Assembly (NCBI RefSeq): GCF_045446075.1
Contig: NZ_JBJJBQ010000006.1
Span: 1 to 64,000, forward strand
DNA length: 64,000 nucleotides
Direction of reading: 5' to 3'
DNA from: Flavisericum labens
GTDB lineage: Bacteria; Bacteroidota; Bacteroidia; Flavobacteriales; Flavobacteriaceae
Position 1 is the first letter of the stretch; each line of letters starts with the position of its first letter. A model generated the notes under the pieces. It had not been told where the DNA came from. It ran no database searches and saw nothing but the letters and a program-made list of their open reading frames with translations. A program made the position numbers and the translations under genes. Of this stretch, positions 46,101 through 53,667 are shown in pieces.

Positions 46101-46479
46101 CATTGTTAATGTCAACCATATTGACACCAGTTGACCAAACATTGTTACCTTCAATATTTGCGGATTTTGAAATATCCTCAAATTTTAAATCCCCTTTATT
46201 AAGAAATAATTTGTTTGGACCTTGATTCGCCGTAAAATAAATATCGGGTAGGTTGTCATTATTGATATCACCAATGGCCACACCACCACCATTGTAAAAA
46301 TTTCGATAGGTGAAGATATTAACCTCTTTACCATTTTCAACGGTGTTTGTAAATTTCACACCTGTTTGTTTTGAATCTAAGTTCGAGAATAATACATCGA
46401 TTTTTGTATTATTAGATTCTTCGCCACAAGACATAAAAAATGCAACAATGAAAAAGAAAAACACTCCCTTTTTGCTCAT
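43159..46479 (-). CDS. VCBS/FG-GAP repeat lipoprotein with ASPIC/UnbV domain (first of a pair)
   Basis: A 1106-residue lipoprotein (lipobox FMSC, residues 15-18), clearly paralogous to its downstream neighbour. It shares the start 'FYNGGGVAIGDINNDNLPDIYFTANQG', the 'SNDFYERDYLYINNQDGTF' repeat and an ASPIC/UnbV domain at about 525-610 ('NYIKIQLKGKSPNGYGIGSKIKLF...SRGFQSSVDYIQTIGIGD...IQVIWPDD'). Two propeller-like halves with Asp-rich calcium loops flank the ASPIC domain. It follows susD after a 147-bp gap that holds a terminator-like hairpin, so its level may be lower than susCD, or it may have its own promoter. Confidence 0.88.
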   Translation of the reverse strand: MSKKGVFFFFIVAFFMSCGEESNNTKIDVLFSNLDSKQTGVKFTNTVENGKEVNIFTYRNFYNGGGVAIGDINNDNLPDIYFTANQGPNKLFLNKGDLKFEDISKSANIEGNNVWSTGVNMVDINNDGLLDIYVCNAGNVEGDNLKNELYINNGDLTFIEQAEKYNLAENGLTTHAAFFDYDKDGDLDVYILNNSFIPVNSLNYSNKRELRAQDWDVPSLLKGGGDKLLRNDSGKFVDVSDEAGIFGSLIGFGLGVTVGDINKDSYQDIYVSNDFYERDYLYINNQDGTFTEAIKDWTTHTSQSSMGADMADINNDGNPDVFVTDMLPEHNKRVKETTQFETYDVYQRKQGLDFDHQYMQNSLQLNLGDNYLAEIANLSGVSKTDWSWGALLFDMDNDGYKDIYVCNGIYHDLTNQDFMTFFANDIIQNMVLTGEKEEVSSIISKMPSNPITNYAFKNSGKLGFSNVTESWGFDKLTFSNGAAYGDLDNDGDLDLVINNVNQEALVYRNNAETLTQNNYIKIQLKGKSPNGYGIGSKIKLFSNNEVILQEVIPSRGFQSSVDYIQTIGIGDKTIDSIQVIWPDDTFEVVKKILPNKKYTFNQEEALNKYIPSRKKGKTIFSEVITSIEPHQENNHSDFNYEGLIHQMLSREGPTISVADVNNDGLDDIFVGGAKGQVSKLYFQTSSGNLTSTGVQEFDKDKDLEDTASAFFDADNDGDLDLMVGTGGNEVEDEKNYKTRLYLNNSKGNFSESNWSIQSTFHNASVIAPYDFDNDGDTDVFIGNRSVPAVYGINAKQQLLENDGHGEFRDVTKNRAYAFNSLGMVTDASWHDFNADGKKDLIIIEDWGTPRIFKNNGKQLVELETNLSDFKGWWNAIKVADLNHDGLPDLVLGNNGLNLPYKPSKEKPIKIYINDFDNNGTIEQILTETIDGKDVPIITKHELTAQIASLKKNNLKFSAYATKSIQELFPEEVISQSIVREVNRSETVVALNNEEGNFTLMPLPAQVQFSSVNAIAVLDVNNDSHLDLVLGGNQYNLKPQYSRLDANYGSLLLGDGNGVFSWVDYNDSGFFVNGEVKNISILRIKNEINIVIGINSEQPKIFKLNNE

Positions 46480-46547
46480 AATATAGAAGACTTATAATTT
46501 AAGGACAATATAACATAATTTGGCTTCCTGTTGTAACTTATGGATAT

Positions 46548-46574
46548 AAAAAAGGGGGCGAACCACCACCCCCT
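46548..46574 (-). terminator. Terminator or attenuator after susCD
   Basis: Read on the minus strand: AGGGGG (46574-46569), a 10-base loop, CCCCCT (46558-46553), with the T-run continuing to 46548. It is 53 bp downstream of the susD stop and 69 bp upstream of the next start codon, so it may set the ratio of SusCD to the downstream genes. Confidence 0.75.
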
Positions 46575-46626
46575 CTCACTAAGTTAACAAAAAAATCAAA
46601 CTAAACTAACTCATAAAAACTTAGTA

Positions 46627-48138
46627 TTAATATCCTGGATTTTGTGTCAAATTAGGATTTCCACTTAAAGCAGTAGCCGGTATTGGAAATATTATTTTTG
46701 ATCTATCAGAAGTATCAGTTTTTTGTTGAACAGGATCTAAGAAGGTACCAAATCGAATTTGGTCGTTTCGTCTCCAGCCTTCCCAATACAACTCTCTTGA
46801 ACGTTCGTCCAAAATATCATCCAATGTTGTTCCTGTATAAACGGTTTCAACACCTCTTGCTGTTCTCAAATCTGTTAATGGCCCAGAAGGATCACCTCCC
46901 ATTCTTGCCATGGCCTCAGCCTTCATTAAAACAACATCAGCCAATCTGAAAATTATCATGTCATTGGCAGGTCTGTCCAAATTGTTGTAATCAGGGATCC
47001 ACTTGACAACTCTCATACCTTTCTCTTCAGTAGAATTTGCTAATTCAAATTCTCTAGTATATGATAATGGAGCTCCTTGTCTATCTAGAATTGGACTACC
47101 AGTTTGGTCAAATTGAGGACCAACCAATATACCCGCATTCAAACCTGAAACATCAGTTAAACCTGTATAACTACCACCTCTTCTTGGGTCGCTGGCATCA
47201 AATTTATCATATAAATCAGTTAAACCTACAAAACCGTTCCATCCACTAGGATTATGATTGTAATGCAGGGTCATTAAAGCTAGTCTTCTAATTTCGCCGC
47301 CAGTTGTATTATCGTTTTCTGATACGAAAATATTTTCAGTGCTTGCAGCTGTATTGTTTGGTGAGAATGTATCAAAATAATTTGCTTGAAGGCTAAATGG
47401 CCCACCGATAACCATATCACAATAATCAATAACTTTTTGCATATCAGCATTATCGAATGAAAAGGGTCCAGCTTGAGGCGTCCCATCTTCATCGGTGGCT
47501 TTGTAAACCGCTTTGTTCAAATACATTTTAGCCAGTAACGCTGCTGCTGCATATCGATTAGCTGTATTATTTTCTGATGTAGTAGGCATACTACTCATAA
47601 CAGCTTCTAATTGTGAGATAGCTAAATCGATGCCTTCAGTTCTTTTTAAAACAATTGGAAGCTCTCCGTAGCTAGTTCCAGGCTCTCTGTAAGGTATTTG
47701 ACCCCATAAATCGATAGCATTATACATGTAAAAACTTGCATAAAAAGTTGCAACGGCTTCTTGTGTTGCGTCAGGCTCATTACTCAATGCATCAATAGCT
47801 GCAAATAACCCACCTAAAAGTTGATCCCATGCACCATTAATCCTTGGATGTGATGAATTCCACTGATGTAAATGCAAAGCTCTCCAAGCACCACCATCAT
47901 CCCAGTCTGCTCCCCTAGTAGGTCCCGCCATTTCATCCGATGGATGTTGCTGCAGTACAAACTGAAAATCAGTATTTTGAAAAGACCGCAATTGATTATA
48001 AGCAGATGAAATTTGCCCAGTAACAATTTCTTGTGATTCTAGACCACTTTCCTCTAAAAGCCCGTCTAAATCTTCTTCCAAATTAGTACACGAAAACATG
48101 AATGCGGCACTAATCGTAAAAATTAAATATTTTTTCAT
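46627..48138 (-). CDS. RagB/SusD family nutrient-uptake lipoprotein
   Basis: A 503-residue SusD-type lipoprotein (lipobox MFSC, residues 14-17). Features include an N-terminal TPR-like helical region, 'ATFYASFYMYNAIDLWGQIPYRE', 'NRYAAAALLAKMYLNKAVY', 'FRLADVVLMKAEAMARMGG' and the C-terminal 'ILDERSRELYWEGWRRNDQIRFGTFL', all diagnostic of RagB/SusD. It forms the surface lid over the SusC channel and binds the incoming sugar. It starts 11 bp after the susC stop. Ligand identity must be inferred from neighbouring enzymes, which point to small alpha-glucosides. Confidence 0.95.
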   Translation of the reverse strand: MKKYLIFTISAAFMFSCTNLEEDLDGLLEESGLESQEIVTGQISSAYNQLRSFQNTDFQFVLQQHPSDEMAGPTRGADWDDGGAWRALHLHQWNSSHPRINGAWDQLLGGLFAAIDALSNEPDATQEAVATFYASFYMYNAIDLWGQIPYREPGTSYGELPIVLKRTEGIDLAISQLEAVMSSMPTTSENNTANRYAAAALLAKMYLNKAVYKATDEDGTPQAGPFSFDNADMQKVIDYCDMVIGGPFSLQANYFDTFSPNNTAASTENIFVSENDNTTGGEIRRLALMTLHYNHNPSGWNGFVGLTDLYDKFDASDPRRGGSYTGLTDVSGLNAGILVGPQFDQTGSPILDRQGAPLSYTREFELANSTEEKGMRVVKWIPDYNNLDRPANDMIIFRLADVVLMKAEAMARMGGDPSGPLTDLRTARGVETVYTGTTLDDILDERSRELYWEGWRRNDQIRFGTFLDPVQQKTDTSDRSKIIFPIPATALSGNPNLTQNPGY

Positions 48139-48149
48139 AATTCTTTTTT

Positions 48150-51100
48150 TTAAAAATTTAAATTTACTCCAAATGAGAATGAACGCGCTCTAGGGTAGCC
48201 TGAGTATTCAATTCCAAAAGATGGTACACCGTTTACTTGTCTATTTGTATTAACCTCTGGGTCAAAACCGCTATAAGGCGTTATGATAAATAAATTTTGT
48301 CCGGTTAGAAATAATCTAGCACTTGACACATATTTACCTAACTTACCTAATTTTTCAGAATTAAAGGTATATCCTACACTTGCGTTAGATAATCTAAAGA
48401 AATCTCCGGACTCTAAAAATCTTGTAGATACTATTGGGCTAGATCCCGGATCTTCTCCATTTCCAACTACACTAGTAATTACATTTTCGCCTCGGTTAAG
48501 AGCACTTTGGCTAAATAATGCATTTGCTGTGTTATTGTAAATCTCATGCCCGTAAGCTCCATAACCGTTCACTGCAAAATCCCAATCTTTATAATTTCCT
48601 CTTACATACAAACCAATATTCATATTCGGGTTTGGATCTCCTGCAAAGACTCTGTCACTTTGCCCCCCTGGTTGGTCGAAATTAGTGTCAACAGTCCCAT
48701 CTCCGTTTGAATCGGCATATTGAGGTGTTCCACTAGAATCAAATCCTTCAAAAACTGGCAAGTAAAATGCATATAACGGTTGCCCATCATATAATAACTG
48801 TAAGTTCTCTCCAGATAAACCTTGTCCTGCGGCTCCACCTGTAGGCGTTCCAAAATTAGCAAAGGCTTCTTTACCATTAATTTCATTTTTCAAGAAAGAT
48901 ATATTACCGCCTACTTCTAAAGAAAAATCTTCTTCATCTATGGCTTGGTAGTTTAACCCAATCTCGATACCAGAGTTTATGATTTCATCGCTAAAATTAG
49001 CCCATGAGAACGAACCTACTGGTCCTGGTTGAGCCACTGGCACTCTAAACAATAAATCATCTGTGTTTTTTCTAAAGTAGTCAATACTACCAGTTAATCT
49101 ATTGTCAATAAAACCAAAGTCAAAACCAACATTTAACTGTGTTGTAGTTTCCCATTTAAGATCAGAATTACCGATATTTAATCGGGTAACACCACCACCA
49201 TCTTGTGGTGCGAAAACTTCTCTTGCTGCTTCAGCATTAAATTGTTGGTTACCTGTTTGCCCCCAACCTGCTCTAAATTTCAACTCACTAAATGCCTCAG
49301 GCAGAAAATCTTCTTCATGAATTTTCCAAGCTAATGCAAACGATGGGAAATAACCATATTTGTTATCCGCACCAAATCTACTAGAACCATCTGCTCTTAC
49401 TGTAGCTGTTAAAATATATTTACTTTGAATGTTAAAAATACCTCTTGCAAAGAAAGACTGCAATGATATCGGCACAAAACCAACTAATCTATTTACTGGG
49501 TCATAAGAGATTGAAGATCTATCATTTCGCTCAACTGTATTTGCTGCAAAAATGTTTTGAAGATAAAAATTTTGGTCATCAAAATCGAAATCTCTAAGCG
49601 TTACATTTTCTCCAGTACCTCTATATTCTTCGTAAGTATGGCCAATAACCGCATCGATATTTAAATTTTCGCTAACATCTTTATTAAAAGATAAAGTATT
49701 TGTAAACAATTGATTTGTATATCTAGCATTTTGAGTGCTGGCATATCCCCTTCCATCTGTAACGTTTGTAAGTAGCAGTCTTGATGCAGCAAGTCCTCTA
49801 AAAGTGTTAGTTCTATCAAAACCAAAAGTAAACTGGTATTTTAGATAATCTGTAAACTTTAAACTCGCTTTAACATTACCAAATAGCTTTGTAGTTTCAG
49901 TATTATCACTAAAATAATCTAAAAATGCCAATGGATTTCTTTGATTATTCGAATTCTGAAAATAAGTACCATCTGGATTAAAGAAAGATTGTGTCGGGTT
50001 CCATTTTAGGGCAGATAGCATTAAATCTCCTTCCGCACCAATGGATTCGGATAATGCCGTAGCTTCACTTTCAATTTGAGATGCTGTTAAACTAGCGGAT
50101 AGCTCAACCACATCATCAAAAAACTTTTGAGAAATATTAGTGTTCAAAGTATATTTATCCAATCCCGTATTTTCAATTACTCCTTCCTGATTTAGTAAAC
50201 CTAAAGACACTCTGTATTTTCCAGATTCTGATCCTCCAGAATACGACAAATTATGCTCTGTAGTTAATGCATTTCTTGATATTTCATCAAATGCATTAAC
50301 ACTTCCTCCTTGATTTGCACTTGGGTTTGCGCTAGTAAATGCAGAAGCATCCAATAAATCAAATTCTCTAGCAACACTTGAAGTTGTTGTAGTAAATGAG
50401 TAGTTAAGTTTACCTTCTCCTCGTTTACCAGACTTTGTTGTAATAATAATAACTCCATTCGCCGCTCGTGAACCGTAAATAGCCGTGGCTGATGCGTCCT
50501 TTAATATAGAAATAGAAGCTATATCATTAGAATTTATGAAATTTAATGGATTTTTAGCACTAGTATTCCCTGAAAGTTCACCAGAACTGCTTCCTGCTGA
50601 GTTCGAATCGTTATTAAATGGAACTCCATCAATTACGTATAACGGGTCATTTCCAGATCTCACAGATGACGCGCCACGTATTCTAATTGAAGCACCTGCA
50701 CCTGGTTCACCACTAGATGTTGTTACTTGCACACCAGCTGATCTACCTTGAAGTAACTGTTCTGGCGATGTAGTAACTCCTTTATTAAAGTCTTCAGTGT
50801 TTACAACATCAACGGCTCCTGTAGCATCTTGTTTTCTAACACTACCATATCCTACTATTACTACCTCATCAAGTTGGGCTGCATCTTCGGCAAGCGTTAC
50901 ATTAATAGTTGTACGACCATCCACAGAAACTTCTTGGGTTTGATACCCTAAAAAGCTGTACACAATAACAGCATTTGAAGCAATATCCTCTAACGTATAG
51001 AGTCCATCAAAATCTGTTTGTGTTCCTGTGGTTGTTCCTTTTACCACAATGTTAACCCCTGGCAATGGTCCAGAAGCATCCGAAACAACACCCTTAACCG

Positions 51101-51179
51101 TAACGGTTTGAGCATAAACAATACTTCCGCCCAACAAAAGGAACAAAAGCGTCATTCTTTTTAATAAATTGTTTTTCAT
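48150..51179 (-). CDS. SusC/RagA family TonB-dependent outer-membrane transporter
   Basis: A 1009-residue protein with a signal peptide (…LLFLLLGGSIVYAQ). A carboxypeptidase-regulatory-like domain (about 25-110, 'VKGVVSDASGPLPGVNIVVKGT') comes first. A TonB-box/linker 'LDEVVIVGYGSVRKQDATGAV' and a plug with 'SIRIRGASSVRSGNDPLYVIDGVPF' follow, then a 22-strand-type barrel ending 'SRSFSFGVNLNF'. With SusD it imports an oligosaccharide using TonB energy. It is the first gene of the operon. A perfect LacI-type palindrome lies 128 bp upstream, and the LacI-family gene is divergent. Confidence 0.96.
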   Translation of the reverse strand: MKNNLLKRMTLLFLLLGGSIVYAQTVTVKGVVSDASGPLPGVNIVVKGTTTGTQTDFDGLYTLEDIASNAVIVYSFLGYQTQEVSVDGRTTINVTLAEDAAQLDEVVIVGYGSVRKQDATGAVDVVNTEDFNKGVTTSPEQLLQGRSAGVQVTTSSGEPGAGASIRIRGASSVRSGNDPLYVIDGVPFNNDSNSAGSSSGELSGNTSAKNPLNFINSNDIASISILKDASATAIYGSRAANGVIIITTKSGKRGEGKLNYSFTTTTSSVAREFDLLDASAFTSANPSANQGGSVNAFDEISRNALTTEHNLSYSGGSESGKYRVSLGLLNQEGVIENTGLDKYTLNTNISQKFFDDVVELSASLTASQIESEATALSESIGAEGDLMLSALKWNPTQSFFNPDGTYFQNSNNQRNPLAFLDYFSDNTETTKLFGNVKASLKFTDYLKYQFTFGFDRTNTFRGLAASRLLLTNVTDGRGYASTQNARYTNQLFTNTLSFNKDVSENLNIDAVIGHTYEEYRGTGENVTLRDFDFDDQNFYLQNIFAANTVERNDRSSISYDPVNRLVGFVPISLQSFFARGIFNIQSKYILTATVRADGSSRFGADNKYGYFPSFALAWKIHEEDFLPEAFSELKFRAGWGQTGNQQFNAEAAREVFAPQDGGGVTRLNIGNSDLKWETTTQLNVGFDFGFIDNRLTGSIDYFRKNTDDLLFRVPVAQPGPVGSFSWANFSDEIINSGIEIGLNYQAIDEEDFSLEVGGNISFLKNEINGKEAFANFGTPTGGAAGQGLSGENLQLLYDGQPLYAFYLPVFEGFDSSGTPQYADSNGDGTVDTNFDQPGGQSDRVFAGDPNPNMNIGLYVRGNYKDWDFAVNGYGAYGHEIYNNTANALFSQSALNRGENVITSVVGNGEDPGSSPIVSTRFLESGDFFRLSNASVGYTFNSEKLGKLGKYVSSARLFLTGQNLFIITPYSGFDPEVNTNRQVNGVPSFGIEYSGYPRARSFSFGVNLNF

Positions 51180-51305
51180 GTTTAAGTTATTTAATTTAAA
51201 GTTTAGTCAATATTGGTTGTGAAGACTCTTAACCAATATGTAAACAAAGATGTCAATTATTGCAGCTTTGTTTAAAATAATTCCCAAAAAACAGTCTTAA
51301 AAAGT

Positions 51306-51323
51306 ATCGAAAACGTTTTCGAT
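51306..51323. promoter_or_regulatory. LacI-type operator in the susC-lacI divergent intergenic region
   Basis: ATCGAAAACGTTTTCGAT, a perfect 18-bp palindrome containing the 14-bp core (51308-51321). It lies 128 bp upstream of susC and 240 bp upstream of the regulator start, so it could control both. The 382-bp intergenic region (51180-51561) otherwise shows only AT-rich DNA. Confidence 0.85.
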
Positions 51324-51561
51324 TTTCATAATACTTTAAATAATAAGTACTATATATATGATATATTTATTCTTCAATATAATATTTTATTAATATAGTA
51401 ATTTTAATAGGTTTTCACAAATACCATTAGTCTTAACAAATCAGGTTTCTTTTAATCCATTCATAGTAACCTTAATTAAGTAATTTTTATGAAAAAATGG
51501 CTTTATTAAAATGAAAGTTGTATTTTCATTATATCAAACTAACTATCGTCTAAACCAACTA

Positions 51562-52584
51562 ATGAAACCTGCCACCTTAAAAGATATTGCAAAACAATTG
51601 GGTATATCTATTACAACAGTCTCCAAAGCTCTTAAAGATTACCCAGATGTAAGCGAAAAAACGAAAAAACGTGTTAAAGATTTAGCCGAAAGGTTAAATT
51701 ATGTACCAAACTCATTTGCGGTTGGTTTACGCAAGCATGAATCAAAAATTATTGGGGTTATCATTCCTACTATGATTCATTACTTTTTCTCTACAGTAAT
51801 TGACTCTATTATAAAGGAAGCCGAGAAAAGGAATTATATGGTTATAACCATGCAATCAAATGAAGATTATGAGCTTGAAAAAAAACAAATCGATTTATTG
51901 ATAAACAAAGGGGTTGACGGCATTTTAGTTTCTCTGTCCAATAAAACGCGAGACTTTAGCCATTTGCAAAAAGTAATTGATTATCACATTCCATTGGTAC
52001 TTTTCGATAAAATTGCGAAAATCATTAACTGTTCAAAAGTGGTTATCGACGATAGAAAAGCTGCTTATGACGCCGTATGCTATCTTATTAACAAAGGGCA
52101 CAAACGGATTGCCCATTTTAGGGGGGATTTAAATCCACAAAACTCAATAGATCGTTTTTTGGGTTACAAAAAAGCATTACAGGATAATAATATTGAATTT
52201 GACCCTTCATTGGTTTATTTGTGCAATAATAACTCTGATTTTAGTGATGGTTATACCAGTGCCAAAAAATTGCTTCTAGACCATGGTGATAAAGTTGATG
52301 CCATATTTACCGTTAACGACCTACTTGCCATTGGTGCTATTAATTATTTTAACGAAAATAAAATTAAGATACCTGAACAGATAGCCTTGATTGGTTTCAG
52401 CAATTGGTTTATGTCATCAGTTATTTCACCATCTTTATCATCAATAGACCAACACGCCGGTAAAATGGGAGAAACATCGGTTAAGATTTTATTTAATGAA
52501 ATAGACAGTAAGTTAAAGGAGGCTCCTTTTGAGCATCAAAAAATTATTATTGACACCGAATTAATTATTAGAGATTCTTGTTGA
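51562..52584 (+). CDS. LacI-family transcriptional regulator
   Basis: About 340 residues from MKPATLKDIAKQLG at 51562. The in-frame ATG at 51511 would add 17 residues ahead of the normal LacI start. The N-terminal helix-turn-helix is 'TLKDIAKQLGISITTVSKALKDYPDVSEKTKKRVKDLAERLNYVPN'-like, covering residues 4-50, including the hinge helix. A periplasmic-binding-protein-like effector domain follows ('IGVIIPTMIHYFFSTVIDSI', 'VDGILVSLS', 'VDAIFTVNDLLAIGAI', 'IALIGFSNW'). It is divergent from susC and is the only LacI-type gene in view, so it is the candidate for binding the four CGAAAWCGWTTTCG palindromes. Inducer unknown. Confidence 0.94.
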   Translation: MKPATLKDIAKQLGISITTVSKALKDYPDVSEKTKKRVKDLAERLNYVPNSFAVGLRKHESKIIGVIIPTMIHYFFSTVIDSIIKEAEKRNYMVITMQSNEDYELEKKQIDLLINKGVDGILVSLSNKTRDFSHLQKVIDYHIPLVLFDKIAKIINCSKVVIDDRKAAYDAVCYLINKGHKRIAHFRGDLNPQNSIDRFLGYKKALQDNNIEFDPSLVYLCNNNSDFSDGYTSAKKLLLDHGDKVDAIFTVNDLLAIGAINYFNENKIKIPEQIALIGFSNWFMSSVISPSLSSIDQHAGKMGETSVKILFNEIDSKLKEAPFEHQKIIIDTELIIRDSC

Positions 52585-52595
52585 TTTTCATTGAT

Positions 52596-52629
52596 AAAAA
52601 AAAGCACTCAAAATATTCTGAGCGCTTTC
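52596..52629 (-). terminator. Terminator downstream of the 258-residue secreted-protein gene
   Basis: Minus-strand hairpin AAGCGCTCA (52627-52619) / TGAGTGCTT (52610-52602). All nine positions pair if one G-U is allowed, and it is followed by a run of eight T (A-run 52596-52603 on the plus strand). On the plus strand the same stem has an A-C mismatch, so it mainly serves the minus-strand gene. Confidence 0.8.
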
Positions 52630-52656
52630 TTAAATATTAGTGTGTTACTTTTAAAA

Positions 52657-53433
52657 TTATCTGGCCATATCAATTAAGCGAGCCATATAGGTAAATTTCA
52701 AGTCGCGTGTTTTAAGACCTTTTTGTATAGCTTTCATCTGAGCATCGGTTGGTTGACCTCCAGAAGTATTTTGTGAAAGCGCTTGTTTAATATCTTCAAA
52801 CATGTTAACGGTTAAATGGGAGGCATAAGTATCACTTCCTGTTGGCACCATAAATCGGCATAAGCCCCAATAGCCCTTTTCGCCATCGTCAACCATTTGT
52901 TGGTGCATAGGCTGAAACACTTCCATTTCTGCTTTTTCGTATGCACCATAATCTTCCATATCTACCTTCATAAAATCCATATTGGCAATGGTTCCTACTT
53001 TCATATCAAAATCACCTTTGGTCCCTGCTATTTCTTCCATAAAAATTCGAACGGCCAAATCTCTCGATTTTGCAGAACTCAGCATTTTTTTGTCAAGATC
53101 TTCATCTGACAGATCCGGATAAGCTTCTTTGACACGTTTCCACAAATTAGAATCCCCAAACATCTTTTCGGCACTTTCAAATAATGTTACGGTAACATAC
53201 TGATACCCTTGGTCTTCTCCTCCAGGTAGCAACGCCCACAAATCCCATCCAATAATATCGCCTGCTTCAACGCGCTTTTGGTGGATTTTTTTCCAGAATT
53301 GTTCGGTTTCCATGTAATCGGACTCTTGTTCATTGTCCACTCCCATCATTTCGAAAACAATAAATAGTTTTTCTTGTGCCACCAATGGTGCACAGAATAA
53401 AACTACCATGGCAATAATTAGTAATTTTTTCAT
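52657..53433 (-). CDS. Secreted protein with internal duplication, unknown function
   Basis: A 258-residue protein with a signal peptide (MKKLLIIAMVVLFCAPLVAQ). The two halves resemble each other. 'FWKKIHQKRVEAGDIIGWDLWALLPGG...YVTVTLFES' (about 45-90) matches 'VFQPMHQQMVDDGEKGYWGLCRFMVPTG...HLTVNMFED' (about 170-215). 'LSSAKSRDLAVRIFMEEI' matches 'IQKGLKTRDLKFTYMARLI'. This looks like a tandem pair of ferredoxin-like (dimeric alpha/beta barrel) modules. I do not recognise a named family. It is monocistronic, with its own terminator, between lacI (convergent) and the GH32 unit. Confidence 0.7.
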   Translation of the reverse strand: MKKLLIIAMVVLFCAPLVAQEKLFIVFEMMGVDNEQESDYMETEQFWKKIHQKRVEAGDIIGWDLWALLPGGEDQGYQYVTVTLFESAEKMFGDSNLWKRVKEAYPDLSDEDLDKKMLSSAKSRDLAVRIFMEEIAGTKGDFDMKVGTIANMDFMKVDMEDYGAYEKAEMEVFQPMHQQMVDDGEKGYWGLCRFMVPTGSDTYASHLTVNMFEDIKQALSQNTSGGQPTDAQMKAIQKGLKTRDLKFTYMARLIDMAR

Positions 53434-53667
53434 AATTTTTGGTTTTAGGTTGGTATAAATTAATTACCAAAACTAGAAGTGAAAAGAATGATAGATTTTA
53501 AAATCGAGCAACACCTAATGGTGCCTGAGTTTTTGAGAGGGGAAGTTCAAACGTTATTAAATGTACAACTTTTTTAGCTTGTAAACTTTTTAGTTGAAAT
53601 TAAAAAAGTAAGATTTGGAAGAATCCCATTGCCCAATCATATTTTAGATATTCATACTTTATACCTT

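Noticed and set aside
51245..51252. CAAAGATG as a minus-strand -7 box (CATCTTTG) for susC
   Set aside because: One mismatch to TAnnTTTG and no properly spaced -33 element, so it is not strong enough to list as a promoter.
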